Shown here piece by piece: positions 27,653 through 35,780 of a stretch of 64,000 nucleotides of DNA. This DNA is from Nocardia vermiculata NBRC 100427 (GTDB lineage: Bacteria > Actinomycetota > Actinomycetes > Mycobacteriales > Mycobacteriaceae). The position numbers and the translations under genes were made by a program. The stretch is taken from assembly GCF_001613265.1 (NCBI RefSeq), contig NZ_BDCA01000002.1:1-64000 (forward strand), written 5' to 3'. The notes below the pieces were generated by a model. That model made no database searches. It saw only the letters and a list, made by a program, of their open reading frames with translations, and was not told the DNA's origin. Numbering within the stretch: the stretch's first letter is position 1; each line of letters starts with the position of its first letter.

Positions 27653-28969
27653 ATGGCAGCAACGAAAGTTTTCGCCGCCAGGCTGGCGGGCCTGGTGGTA
27701 CTGGGTCCGGACGGCGAGTCTATCGGTCGCCTGCGCGATGTGGTGATCTCCATCCGATACGACCGACAGCAACCCCGAGTCCTCGGCCTGCTGGTCGAAT
27801 TGCCCACCCGTAAACGCATTTTCGTACCGATGCTGCGGGTCAACGCGATCAAGCCGAACTCGGTGAACCTCAACACCGGCACGGTGAGCCTGCGCCGCTT
27901 CGAACAGCGGCACGGCGAAATGCTGGGTTTGGCGCAGGTGCTGGACTCGAAGGTGCGGGTCACCGATCCCGAGCTTCCCGACCTCGAAGGGGTGGACGTC
28001 TTCGTGGTCGATCTGGGCATCGAGCAGAGCCGCACCCGCGACTGGGTGGTGTCGCGGGTCGCGGTGCGCGGACATCGGCGGCTGGGCCGGCGCCGCGAGG
28101 TGCACGTGGTCGAGTGGTCGGATGTGCGCGGATTGACGCAGCAGGAACTGAACCTGCCCGGGCAGGACGTCACCCAGCTGCTCGGACAGTTCGAGGGGCT
28201 GCGCCCGGCCGATGTGGCTCATCTGCTGCGCGAGCTACCGGAGAAACGGCGCATCGAACTGGCCCGTGCGCTCGACGACGACCGGCTCGCCGACGTGGTG
28301 CAGGAATTGCCGGAGAACGACCAGGTCGACATGCTGCAACAGCTGGGAGTCGAGCGCTCGGCGGATCTGCTCGAGGCGATGGACCCCGACGATGCCGCCG
28401 ATCTGCTCGGCGGACTGCCGACCGGCGAAGCGGAGGCACTGCTGTCGCTGATGGACCCCGAGGAGTCCGAACCGGTTCGGCGGTTGCTCGAATATTCGCC
28501 GTATACCGCGGGCGGTCTGATGACGCCGCAACCGGTGATTCTCACCCCGGCGGCCACCGTCGCCGAGGCATTGGCCCGGATCCGCGACCCCGATCTGACC
28601 CCGGCACTGTCGTCGATGGTTTTCGTGGTGCGCCCACCGACCGCGACGCCGACCGGCCGGTACCTCGGCTGTGTGCACACCCAGCAGCTGCTGCGGGAAC
28701 CGCCGGCGACGCTGGTGGGCGGTCTGGTCGACAGCGATCTGGCGCGGCTGCACCCCGATGCCGCACTCACCGCCGTCACCCGGTACTTCGCCACCTACAA
28801 CCTGGTCTGCGGACCGGTGGTCGACGAGGAGAACCACCTGCTCGGAGCGGTCAGCGTCGACGACGTCCTCGACCACCTGTTGCCCGAGGACTGGCGCGAG
28901 CAGGACGAGGATCCCTCCGGCATGGCGGTCGTACACACGGGCACCCAGGTGGGAGAGTCGCCGCGATGA
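27653..28969 (+). CDS. Soluble MgtE-N/CBS protein with PRC-barrel-like start
   Basis: A 438-residue cytosolic protein. Residues about 8-90 resemble a PRC-barrel; about 190-300 are the superhelical MgtE N domain with repeated LPE(K/N) and DPDDAADLLGGL units; about 310-430 hold a CBS pair (GGLMTPQPVIL... and GAVSVDDVLDHLLPEDW). The MgtE transmembrane channel is absent, so this is a Mg2+ or nucleotide sensor rather than a channel. It matches Rv1232c in position and strand. Its stop overlaps the start of the DUF1003 gene by ATGA, indicating coupling; that membrane protein may be its partner. Confidence 0.9.
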   Translation: MAATKVFAARLAGLVVLGPDGESIGRLRDVVISIRYDRQQPRVLGLLVELPTRKRIFVPMLRVNAIKPNSVNLNTGTVSLRRFEQRHGEMLGLAQVLDSKVRVTDPELPDLEGVDVFVVDLGIEQSRTRDWVVSRVAVRGHRRLGRRREVHVVEWSDVRGLTQQELNLPGQDVTQLLGQFEGLRPADVAHLLRELPEKRRIELARALDDDRLADVVQELPENDQVDMLQQLGVERSADLLEAMDPDDAADLLGGLPTGEAEALLSLMDPEESEPVRRLLEYSPYTAGGLMTPQPVILTPAATVAEALARIRDPDLTPALSSMVFVVRPPTATPTGRYLGCVHTQQLLREPPATLVGGLVDSDLARLHPDAALTAVTRYFATYNLVCGPVVDEENHLLGAVSVDDVLDHLLPEDWREQDEDPSGMAVVHTGTQVGESPR

Positions 28970-29571
28970 GTGAACGCAGCGAACGCACGCGCTCCGACAA
29001 GCCGCTGGCCCGCCCGCGGCTGGAAACCCCGGTCGCTTCGCGCTTCCGCTTCGAGATCGACGCCGAGGCGGTCGCCCGCGGCAGCGAGACGGTGGCGCGG
29101 TTCCTGGGCACCGGCCGCTATCTGCTGATACAGACGGTCATCGTGGTCGTGTGGATCGGGCTGAATGTCTTCGCAGTCAGCCTGCGGTGGGACCCCTACC
29201 CGTTCATCCTGCTCAACCTGGCCTTCTCCACCCAGGCCGCCTATGCCGCACCGCTCATCCTGCTGGCCCAGAATCGGCAGGACAACCGCGACAAGGTCGC
29301 GCTCGAGGAGGACCGGAGCCGGGCGGCGCAGACCAAGGCCGATACCGAGTTCCTGGCACGCGAACTCGCCGCCCTGCGGATCGCCGTCGGCGAGGTCGCC
29401 ACCCGTGACTACCTGCGCCGCGAACTCGAAGACATCAAAGACGCGCTGGCGCGGCTCCAACTACAGACGCCCCTGGACGACGAAGATGCTGTCGAGACGC
29501 CAAAGTCCAAGAAAAGTACCGATCGAAAGAGGGGTCGGGTATCAATTTCGCCTCAAATAGATGGCGGCTGA
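28966..29571 (+). CDS. DUF1003 membrane protein
   Basis: A 201-residue protein. Two TM helices (about 48-68 and 78-100) contain the DUF1003 pattern GTGRYLLIQTVIVVVWIGLN and PYPFILLNLAFSTQAAYAAP, ending in LLAQNRQDNRDK. A charged coiled-coil tail follows (about 105-170). Position and strand match Rv1231c. The ATG at 28966 overlaps the preceding stop (ATGA). No catalytic motif is visible; association with the MgtE/CBS protein and ion homeostasis is inference from the conserved pairing. Confidence 0.88.
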   Translation: MSERSERTRSDKPLARPRLETPVASRFRFEIDAEAVARGSETVARFLGTGRYLLIQTVIVVVWIGLNVFAVSLRWDPYPFILLNLAFSTQAAYAAPLILLAQNRQDNRDKVALEEDRSRAAQTKADTEFLARELAALRIAVGEVATRDYLRRELEDIKDALARLQLQTPLDDEDAVETPKSKKSTDRKRGRVSISPQIDGG

Positions 29572-29584
29572 CCGCAATTATCGA

Positions 29585-29613
29585 TAACAACTAGCTGACC
29601 GACAGGTAATCTG
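29585..29613 (+). promoter_or_regulatory. Probable promoter of the first lytic transglycosylase-like gene
   Basis: TAAC at 29585 and GGTAATCTG at 29605-29613 (TAATCT as -10) recur with almost the same spacing before the second copy of this gene family at 31.3 kb. Confidence 0.4.
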
Positions 29614-29676
29614 GATCACGTTGTCCGTGGCGGCCCGCGCGAAACGGGTCACCCAATGACTACGAGGGGATTGGTT

Positions 29677-31152
29677 GTGCCGATGCGAATATCTGGACCG
29701 ATTACCGTATCGGCGCTGGTGGTTGCAGGTTTGGTTGCTACAGGTTCGGCGGCGCACACGACCGTCGACACGGGGGAATCCAAGGCGCCCGAGGCGCGCT
29801 TGGCCGCGGCGACCTCACCCACCGAGGCCGGCAACTCCGAAGCGCAGTCGGCGGGGCTGGTCCCGGCGGCTCCCGAGCCACCCCGCAAACTCCGAGCCAT
29901 GACGGCGCCCCAACCGGGGGCGCCGTTGTTCAGCGGGACGGTCCCGTTGCAGGACATCTCGTTGCCGGGAGGTAACGGCGCCTTCGGTATCCCGGAGCTG
30001 GTGCTCGCCGCCTACCGCAACGCGGAGCTGACACTGCAAGCCACGGATCCGCATTGCGGGCTGAGCTGGAGTCTGCTGGCCGGTATCGGTCATATCGAGT
30101 CCAACCACGCCCGCCACGGGCATACCGACGCGGCCGGCACCACCATCGGCACCATCTACGGTCCTTCTCTGGACGGCACGCTGGCGGGTAACGAGGTCAT
30201 CAAGGCCGCCGACGGCAACTACGTGCGCGCGGTCGGCCCCATGCAGTTCCTGCCGAGTACCTGGGCGCACTATTCCTCCGACGGTAACGGCGACGGCGTG
30301 GCGGACCCGAACAACGTCTTCGACGCCGCGCTGGGTGCCGGCAAGTATCTGTGCTCGGGCGGTATGGATCTACGCGATCCGCAGCAGGAGCTGCGTTCGG
30401 TCCTGCGGTACAACAACTCGATGTCCTATGCGGCCAATGTGCTCAGCTGGTCGCGCGCCTACAAGACCGGCGGCGCACCGACCCAGGTGGACATCGCCCC
30501 CGAGCTGATTCCGCCCGGCACCATGCAGGCACCGTCCGGCGCGCCCGACATCCTCGCGGCGAACAACAATATGGCGCCGCCCGCCGCACCGCCGTCGCAG
30601 GCGACCACCCCGACACCGCAGCAACAGCAGCAGACCCAGGTGATGATCAATATCCCCGGGCTGCCGCCGATTCCGTGCGGGATCTTCTGCCCGCCGCCTC
30701 CGCAGCGCAACCCCTGCGATCCAGCGGCCGTGCCGGCGCCGATGCCGCAGCCGGGACAGCCGGCCGCGCCGGCCGAGACGCAGCGTTGGGCCGCGGGTGA
30801 TCCGGCGCAGCCGGCCGGCGCCAACCCGCCCGATCCGAACGCACCGGCCGATCGGGCCGCTGATCCCAACGCACCGCAACAGCCGGGGGCTCCGGTTTGT
30901 ACACAGCCGCAAGGACAACCGGATCCCGGACAGCAGCCCGGCGCACCGGCGCACCCGAAGGACGCGCCGGAATCGGCACCTGCGCCCGCCCCCACACCGG
31001 AACAGCAGATGCCCTCCAAGACACCGGAACCCGGCCCGGCGGGTGCCGCACCCGCACCGGCCGCACCCCCGGCGCCGACCCCGCAGCCGGGCATCACGCT
31101 GCCGTTCGGCATCGTGATCCCGCTGCCCGCACCGCCGGCGCCTCCGCAGTAA
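29677..31152 (+). CDS. Secreted lytic transglycosylase-like protein with Pro-rich tail
   Basis: A 491-residue exported protein. A signal segment covers about 1-27. The SLT-like domain (about 85-250) has GIGHIESNH with the catalytic Glu, a calcium-loop-like DGNGDGVADP and YNNSMSYAANVL. The last 230 residues are Pro/Ala-rich with GIFCPPPPQRNPCDP. It resembles Rv1230c. The GTG at 29677 is chosen for GAGGGG 8 bases upstream; an ATG at 29656 has none. Role: cleavage of peptidoglycan glycan strands in growth or remodelling. The tail may anchor it in or span the mycolic wall (inference). Confidence 0.88.
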   Translation: MPMRISGPITVSALVVAGLVATGSAAHTTVDTGESKAPEARLAAATSPTEAGNSEAQSAGLVPAAPEPPRKLRAMTAPQPGAPLFSGTVPLQDISLPGGNGAFGIPELVLAAYRNAELTLQATDPHCGLSWSLLAGIGHIESNHARHGHTDAAGTTIGTIYGPSLDGTLAGNEVIKAADGNYVRAVGPMQFLPSTWAHYSSDGNGDGVADPNNVFDAALGAGKYLCSGGMDLRDPQQELRSVLRYNNSMSYAANVLSWSRAYKTGGAPTQVDIAPELIPPGTMQAPSGAPDILAANNNMAPPAAPPSQATTPTPQQQQQTQVMINIPGLPPIPCGIFCPPPPQRNPCDPAAVPAPMPQPGQPAAPAETQRWAAGDPAQPAGANPPDPNAPADRAADPNAPQQPGAPVCTQPQGQPDPGQQPGAPAHPKDAPESAPAPAPTPEQQMPSKTPEPGPAGAAPAPAAPPAPTPQPGITLPFGIVIPLPAPPAPPQ

Positions 31153-31229
31153 CTGCAGGTCGGCGGGTCGGCAGAAGCCGGACGGCACAGGGATTTTCGG
31201 GTCAAACAGGATGAGCGGTCACGAAGCAG

Positions 31230-31259
31230 TAACGAAAAGGTCTCGGATGCGGTAATCTG
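31230..31259 (+). promoter_or_regulatory. Probable promoter of the second lytic transglycosylase-like gene
   Basis: GTAACGAA and, 21 bases on, GGTAATCTG with TAATCT as -10; downstream bases (TCTCGTTGT) also echo the first copy. Confidence 0.4.
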
Positions 31260-31311
31260 ATCTCGTTGTGTCACGAAAGGCTCACAGCGAGCATTGGAGG
31301 GTCACCACATC

Positions 31312-32151
31312 GTGGGACGTCACCGTAAGCAGTCGGCTACACCTGTCCGACGTGGATCTGTCATCGCCCTCACCGGGCTGGTACCCGCGGGACTGGTCGC
31401 CGTCGGCGCCTCCGCCGCCGAGGTCAACACCGGCGAATTCGCCGCGGTGGCGTTGCCGCAGCACCCTTCCGAAGACCAGCAGGAAATCGTCGAAGCGACG
31501 CCCGGCGCGGACGAAATGCTCCTGGCCGCAAAACATCCCGGGCCGCCGATCGTGAAAACCGTTGCACAGCCCGACGGCCGCGTCGCCGCGGATCTACCCG
31601 ACGGCCCCAACGGCATTCCGGGCATCGCCTACGAGGCCTACCAGAACGCGGAACGGATCCTCGCGCAGGAACAGCCGGACTGCCACATGCCGTGGTCGGT
31701 CCTGGCCGGCATCGGACAGGTCGAATCACACCACGCGTACGGCAAAGCCGACGCCAAAGGCGTGACACTCGACCCCATCTACGGGCCGGTGCTCGACGGC
31801 AGCCTCGCGGGCAACAACGTCGTCGCCGCCAGCGGCGACGAACTCGACGGCGGTATGCAGGGGTACACCCGCGCCGTCGGACCCATGCAGTTCCTGCCCG
31901 AAACCTGGCGCCACTACGCCGGTGACGGCGACGGCGACGGCATCGCCGACCCGCAGAACCTGTTCGACGCCGCCCTCACCACGGGGAACTACCTGTGCTC
32001 GGGCGGCCTGGACATGTCGGATCTGTCACAGCAGTCCAAGGCGATCATGCGCTACAACAACTCGATGGCCTACGTCGCCAACGTGATGGCCTGGGAGGTC
32101 GCCTACCGCACCGGCGTCGCCCCCAACGCCGGCGACCTGCCACGCATCTGA
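31312..32151 (+). CDS. Second secreted lytic transglycosylase-like protein
   Basis: A 279-residue paralogue of the preceding gene, without the Pro-rich tail. A basic start and signal helix (about 12-35) precede a linker; the SLT-like domain (about 105-270) repeats GIGQVESHH with the catalytic Glu, DGDGDGIADP and YNNSMAYVANVMAW. The GTG at 31312 has GGAGGG upstream. It has its own promoter-like region similar to that of the first copy. The pair looks like a tandem duplication with one copy carrying an added C-terminal extension. Likely role: peptidoglycan turnover. Confidence 0.88.
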   Translation: MGRHRKQSATPVRRGSVIALTGLVPAGLVAVGASAAEVNTGEFAAVALPQHPSEDQQEIVEATPGADEMLLAAKHPGPPIVKTVAQPDGRVAADLPDGPNGIPGIAYEAYQNAERILAQEQPDCHMPWSVLAGIGQVESHHAYGKADAKGVTLDPIYGPVLDGSLAGNNVVAASGDELDGGMQGYTRAVGPMQFLPETWRHYAGDGDGDGIADPQNLFDAALTTGNYLCSGGLDMSDLSQQSKAIMRYNNSMAYVANVMAWEVAYRTGVAPNAGDLPRI

Positions 32152-32182
32152 GACAGCACGGGCGGGCGCCTTCGCAGCGCCT

Positions 32183-32225
32183 TCCGTGGTGACGCAAGCT
32201 ACCGCCTCCAGGCGCGTCACTGCGG
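32183..32225 (+). repeat. 43-bp repeat, first copy upstream of mrp
   Basis: Identical over 43 bases to 32256-32298. Can fold by GTGACGC / GCGTCAC and inner GCCT / AGGC. Confidence 0.85.
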
Positions 32226-32255
32226 ACGGTAACCACGGCGACCTCCGTGGCGCCC

Positions 32256-32298
32256 TCCGTGGTGACGCAAGCTACCGCCTCCAGGCGCGTCACTGCGG
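32256..32298 (+). repeat. 43-bp repeat, second copy, abutting the mrp promoter
   Basis: Second perfect copy, 73 bases after the first. It runs into CGCTAGACT, the mrp -10 box, and aligns without gaps to 24221-24273 before corA. Confidence 0.85.
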
Positions 32299-32302
32299 TC
32301 GC

Positions 32303-32308
32303 TAGACT
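32303..32308 (+). promoter_or_regulatory. -10 box (TAGACT) of mrp, leaderless type
   Basis: TAGACT ends 7 bases before the mrp ATG with no ribosome site between. Confidence 0.55.
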
Positions 32309-32315
32309 CGGCGGT

Positions 32316-33452
32316 ATGCCAGTGGTTACGGAAACGGATGTGCGGGGTGCACTCGCAAAGGTGGACGACCCGGAGATCCGCAAGCCGATCACAGAACTCG
32401 GCATGGTGAAGAGCGTGACCGTCCGGGACGACAGCAGCGTCCATGTCGAGATCTACCTGACGACCGCAGCCTGCCCGCTGCGTACCAAACTCACCGACAT
32501 GGTCACCAAGGCGGTGGCCGATGTGGCCGGTGTCGGCGCCGTGAGCGTCGAGCTGGACGTGATGAACGACGAGCAGCGCACCGAACTACGCAAACAGTTG
32601 CGTGGTGATTCCGCCGAGCCGGTCATTCCGTTCGCCCAGCCCGGCTCGCTGACCAGGGTCTACGCCGTTGCCTCGGGTAAGGGTGGGGTCGGAAAGTCCA
32701 GTGTCACAGTGAATCTGGCAGCCTCACTCGCCGAGCGGGGACTGTCGGTAGGCGTTCTGGACGCCGATATCTACGGCCATTCGGTCCCCCGGATGCTCGG
32801 TACCGATCAGCGGCCGACCCAGGTCGAGCGAATGATCATGCCGCCGGTCGCGCACGACGTGAAGGTCATCTCGATCGCGATGTTCACCCAGGGCAATACG
32901 CCCGTGGTGTGGCGCGGTCCGATGCTGCACCGCGCGCTGCAACAGTTCCTCGCGGACGTGTTCTGGGGCGATCTGGACGTGCTGCTCCTGGACCTGCCGC
33001 CCGGGACCGGCGACGTCGCCATCTCCATCGCCCAACTGATCCCCAACGCGGAAATCCTGGTCGTCACCACGCCGCAGCCGGCGGCCGCGGAGGTCGCCGA
33101 ACGCGCCGGAGCGATCGCCCTGCAGACCCGCCAGCGCATCGCCGGTGTGGTGGAGAACATGTCGTGGCTGGACCTGCCCGACGGCTCCCGGATGGCGCTC
33201 TACGGCGAGGGCGGCGGACAGTCGGTGGCCGATCGGCTCACCCGTGCGGTCGGCGCCGAGGTGCCGCTGCTCGGCCAGATCCCCATCACGCAGGAATTGC
33301 GCGAATCCGGCGACGAGGGCACCCCGATCGTGCTGCGTGAACCGGAGAATCCCGCCGCTCAGGCCTTGCGGGACATCGCCGACAAGCTGGCGGTACGCCG
33401 CCGCGGCCTGGCCGGAATGTCGCTGAGTATCGACACCACCCGCCACATGTAG
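32316..33452 (+). CDS. mrp: Mrp/ApbC iron-sulfur cluster carrier ATPase
   Basis: A 378-residue cytosolic P-loop protein that binds and transfers Fe-S clusters. The N-terminal MIP18/DUF59 domain (about 5-95) is followed by the deviant Walker A GKGGVGKSS (121-129), DADIYGHSVP as A', and LDLPPGTGD as Walker B. The CxxC pair typical of the E. coli protein is not evident. The ATG at 32316 is chosen because a -10 box ends 7 bases before it and family similarity begins there; the frame is open upstream through the repeat. Position and strand match Rv1229c. A strong terminator follows. Confidence 0.93.
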   Translation: MPVVTETDVRGALAKVDDPEIRKPITELGMVKSVTVRDDSSVHVEIYLTTAACPLRTKLTDMVTKAVADVAGVGAVSVELDVMNDEQRTELRKQLRGDSAEPVIPFAQPGSLTRVYAVASGKGGVGKSSVTVNLAASLAERGLSVGVLDADIYGHSVPRMLGTDQRPTQVERMIMPPVAHDVKVISIAMFTQGNTPVVWRGPMLHRALQQFLADVFWGDLDVLLLDLPPGTGDVAISIAQLIPNAEILVVTTPQPAAAEVAERAGAIALQTRQRIAGVVENMSWLDLPDGSRMALYGEGGGQSVADRLTRAVGAEVPLLGQIPITQELRESGDEGTPIVLREPENPAAQALRDIADKLAVRRRGLAGMSLSIDTTRHM

Positions 33453-33468
33453 TAGCGCGACTTCGAAC

Positions 33469-33509
33469 GGCGAGAGCCCCGGCACCTGCGCGGTACCGGG
33501 GCTCTCGCC
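33469..33509 (+). terminator. Terminator after mrp
   Basis: A 14-bp perfect stem (33469-33482 with 33496-33509), extendable by ACC / GGT after one mismatch, 17 bases after the mrp stop. Confidence 0.8.
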
Positions 33510-33550
33510 ATATCCGTGCCGACTCGCCGAGGCGAGCAACAATAAGCGGC

Positions 33551-33688
33551 CTACCGCTCCGCCGATTCGCCACGTGGCAGGACGACGAGGGCCAAGACCA
33601 CCGGCACCATCGACGAGATCATCACCATCGACAGGGGCAGGGCGGTGTCCTCACCCCACAACCCGACCACCGGCGAAACCACGGCTGC
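33551..33688 (-). pseudogene. C-terminal remnant of a membrane transporter (MFS-like)
   Basis: About 45 codons read VSPVVGLWGEDTALPLSMVM and SSMVPVVLALVVLP before a stop, the look of the last helix of a Bcr/CflA-type MFS protein. Upstream the same frame turns into non-membrane sequence that is antisense to the next gene, so the rest of the gene has gone. It sits at one junction of the block that is inverted relative to M. tuberculosis. Identification rests on a short stretch only. Confidence 0.45.
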
Positions 33689-33733
33689 CGTCCTTCGGTG
33701 TCGGCTGCGGGTCGGGGTGTCGGCGGCGCCACC

Positions 33734-33739
33734 TATCCT
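33734..33739 (+). promoter_or_regulatory. -10 box (TATCCT) of the DivIVA-like gene, leaderless type
   Basis: TATCCT ends 6 bases before the ATG at 33746. Confidence 0.5.
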
Positions 33740-33745
33740 CGACCT

Positions 33746-35029
33746 ATGCTCACGCTGCTGCTGTACGTGCTCATCGTCGGCCTGGTTGCCGCCTTGCTGT
33801 TCCTGGTGGCCAGTGCGGTATTCGGGCGCGGGGAGGAACTCGGCCCGCTGCCGGAGGGGACTACCGTGACGGTGCTGCCGGCCGGCGGGATTCGCGGTGC
33901 CGATGTGCGCGCACTGCGATTTCAGCAGGTCTTCCGCGGGTACAAAGCAGGTGAGGTCGACTGGGCACTGAGCCGGTTGGCCGCCCGCATCGATGAGCTG
34001 GAAGCGCAACTGGCGCAAGGCCTGCCCCCCACGTCGGCTGCCACTCCGGCCGGCCCACCGGCTCCGGGCACGCTGTCCACGCCGACCGATCCGGCGCCGG
34101 GCGCGTCCACCGCTCACCCGCACCCGCACCCGCACCCGCACCCGCACCCGACGACGGACACACCGGATACCGGCCCGCAGGGGCCGACCGGTGGCACCGC
34201 GATGAATTTCGGCACCGGTTACGCGAGCCCCGCACCAGGATTCGCGCCCGCACCAGGCTTTGCCGCCGGACCGGCATTCCCAGCCGCCCCCGGATTCGCC
34301 GCCACGCCCGGATTCCCAGCCACACCGGGATTCCCAGCCACACCCGGACCGGCCACCCCGACGTCGGCAGCCCTCACTCCCGGGCCGGGGCTCGCCGGTC
34401 TCCCGCAGCGTGTACCCGGACCACCGGATGCCGGATTCGGCGGACCCCGCGCCGCATCCGATACCACCGCAACGACTTCGTCACCGGGGATCACCACGGC
34501 AGCACCCGGCACTGCAGTCACATCGCCACCCGAAATCGCCACAGGGGCGCCCAGCACAGCGGTCACGTCACCACCCGACACCACAGCAGCACCCGGCACT
34601 GCAGTCGCATCACCACCCGGCACCGCAGCGGCACCCGGCACTGCAGTCGAATCGTCGGCCGGCACCGCACCGGCACCCAGCTCGGCGGTCACAGCGGCAC
34701 CCGACACCGCAGCACCACCCGGCACCGCGCTCACATCACCGCCCGACATCGCCACGGCCGCCCCTGACAGCACGGGATCCTCTCTCGGCGATGCCGTCCA
34801 CCCCGGCGGCATCGGGCCCGCCGGCACCGCGCAGGTGGGTCAGGACGGCGCGGCACCCATGGCATCACCCCCGGGTGCGGCACCACACACCGCGGGCGGG
34901 GCGTTCCCGGCGGAACCGGCTCCGCAGCCCTATCCGAGCGCACCTGCCGACCCGAACGGCTGGGCTCCCCCGCCGCTGCCCGGGACGCAGCCCGGTGGCC
35001 CCTACGATGCCCCGGGAACGGCACGGTGA
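33746..35029 (+). CDS. DivIVA-like membrane protein with long low-complexity tail
   Basis: A 427-residue protein related to Rv1209 at its N-terminus. TM helix about 2-24; then a DivIVA-type segment RFQQVFRGYKAGEVDWALSR with a short coiled coil (about 52-90). From about 95 on it is Pro/Ala/Thr/Ser-rich: (His-Pro)6 encoded by six CACCCG units at 34115-34150, a set of PGFPATPGFPATPG units and many TAAPGTAV-like repeats with SPP spacers. M. tuberculosis Rv1209 is only about 120 residues, so some 300 residues are extra. The stop overlaps the tag start (GTGA). Likely role: polar or septal wall-synthesis organiser (inference). Confidence 0.8.
   Translation: MLTLLLYVLIVGLVAALLFLVASAVFGRGEELGPLPEGTTVTVLPAGGIRGADVRALRFQQVFRGYKAGEVDWALSRLAARIDELEAQLAQGLPPTSAATPAGPPAPGTLSTPTDPAPGASTAHPHPHPHPHPHPTTDTPDTGPQGPTGGTAMNFGTGYASPAPGFAPAPGFAAGPAFPAAPGFAATPGFPATPGFPATPGPATPTSAALTPGPGLAGLPQRVPGPPDAGFGGPRAASDTTATTSSPGITTAAPGTAVTSPPEIATGAPSTAVTSPPDTTAAPGTAVASPPGTAAAPGTAVESSAGTAPAPSSAVTAAPDTAAPPGTALTSPPDIATAAPDSTGSSLGDAVHPGGIGPAGTAQVGQDGAAPMASPPGAAPHTAGGAFPAEPAPQPYPSAPADPNGWAPPPLPGTQPGGPYDAPGTAR
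34115..34150 (+). repeat. Hexanucleotide repeat (CACCCG)6
   Basis: Six perfect units encoding His-Pro repeats inside the DivIVA-like gene. Length changes would keep the frame. Confidence 0.9.
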
Positions 35030-35601
35030 CGGTGGCGGAAGCACTCGAGTCGGACGGCCGGGTCCGTTGTGGCTGGTCGGTCGGCTCACAGCTGTATCGC
35101 GACTATCACGACCAGGAATGGGGTCGTCCGCTGCACGGTGACGACGCGCTGTTCGAGCGGATGTGCCTCGAGGCGTTCCAGTCGGGCCTGTCCTGGATCA
35201 CCATCCTGCGTAAACGGCCCGCGTTCCGGGCCGCGTTCGACGGCTTCGTCATCGATCGCGTCGCCGAATTCGGTGACGAGGAGGTCGCCCGGCTGCTGAC
35301 CGATCCCGGCATCGTGCGCAATCGCGCCAAAATTCTGGCCTGTATCGCCAACGCAAAAATCGCCCGGGAGCTGGACGGCGGGCTGGACGAGTTGCTGTGG
35401 TCGTTCGCCCCGCCGGTGCGCAGACGGCCGCTCGCGCTCTCGGACGTGCCCGCCGTCACACCTGAATCCACCGCTCTCGCAAAGGAACTCAAGAGAAGGG
35501 GATTCCGGTTCGTCGGCCCGACCACCGCCTATGCGCTGATGCAGGCAACCGGAATGGTCGACGACCATATCGCCGATTGCTGGGTCGATCTGCGACGTTG
35601 A
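35026..35601 (+). CDS. tag: DNA-3-methyladenine glycosylase I
   Basis: A 191-residue base-excision repair enzyme removing 3-methyladenine from DNA. Start region RCGWSVGSQLYRDYHDQEWG and end region DDHIADCW supply the zinc ligands Cys15, His28, His181 and Cys185, with the same spacing as E. coli Tag (Cys4, His17, His175, Cys179). FEAFQSGLSW-type catalytic stretch is present (LEAFQSGLSWITIL). The GTG at 35026 overlaps the stop of the DivIVA-like gene, implying coupling. It matches Rv1210 (tagA) in order and strand relative to its neighbours. Confidence 0.95.
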   Translation: MTVAEALESDGRVRCGWSVGSQLYRDYHDQEWGRPLHGDDALFERMCLEAFQSGLSWITILRKRPAFRAAFDGFVIDRVAEFGDEEVARLLTDPGIVRNRAKILACIANAKIARELDGGLDELLWSFAPPVRRRPLALSDVPAVTPESTALAKELKRRGFRFVGPTTAYALMQATGMVDDHIADCWVDLRR

Positions 35602-35780
35602 TCCCGCGCCACGCCGGTCGGTTTTCGAACTCAGGTACCCGTGCGGATCCGTGATGAGGAACAATAGACGTGGTGCAGCCCGCCGGACGCGTTCCGCGCG
35701 TCCGGCGGCTGCCTGTTGGTGACAACACATCGATTCCGAGAAGTGCGCAGCAGACCGCGCGGATCTGGAGGGAGCAGAGG

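Noticed and set aside
31153..31311. c-di-AMP (ydaO-type) riboswitch before the second lytic transglycosylase gene
   Set aside because: Such riboswitches precede resuscitation or wall-hydrolase genes in actinobacteria, but the gap is too short and lacks the conserved core motifs.
34115..34150. CACCCG repeats considered as a CRISPR-like or mobile signature
   Set aside because: Simple hexanucleotide repeat in a coding frame without spacers.
35670..35780. Longer start for the DUF3117 protein
   Set aside because: The highly conserved protein begins at the ATG at 35781 with its own GGAGGGAG site; upstream residues look non-coding.
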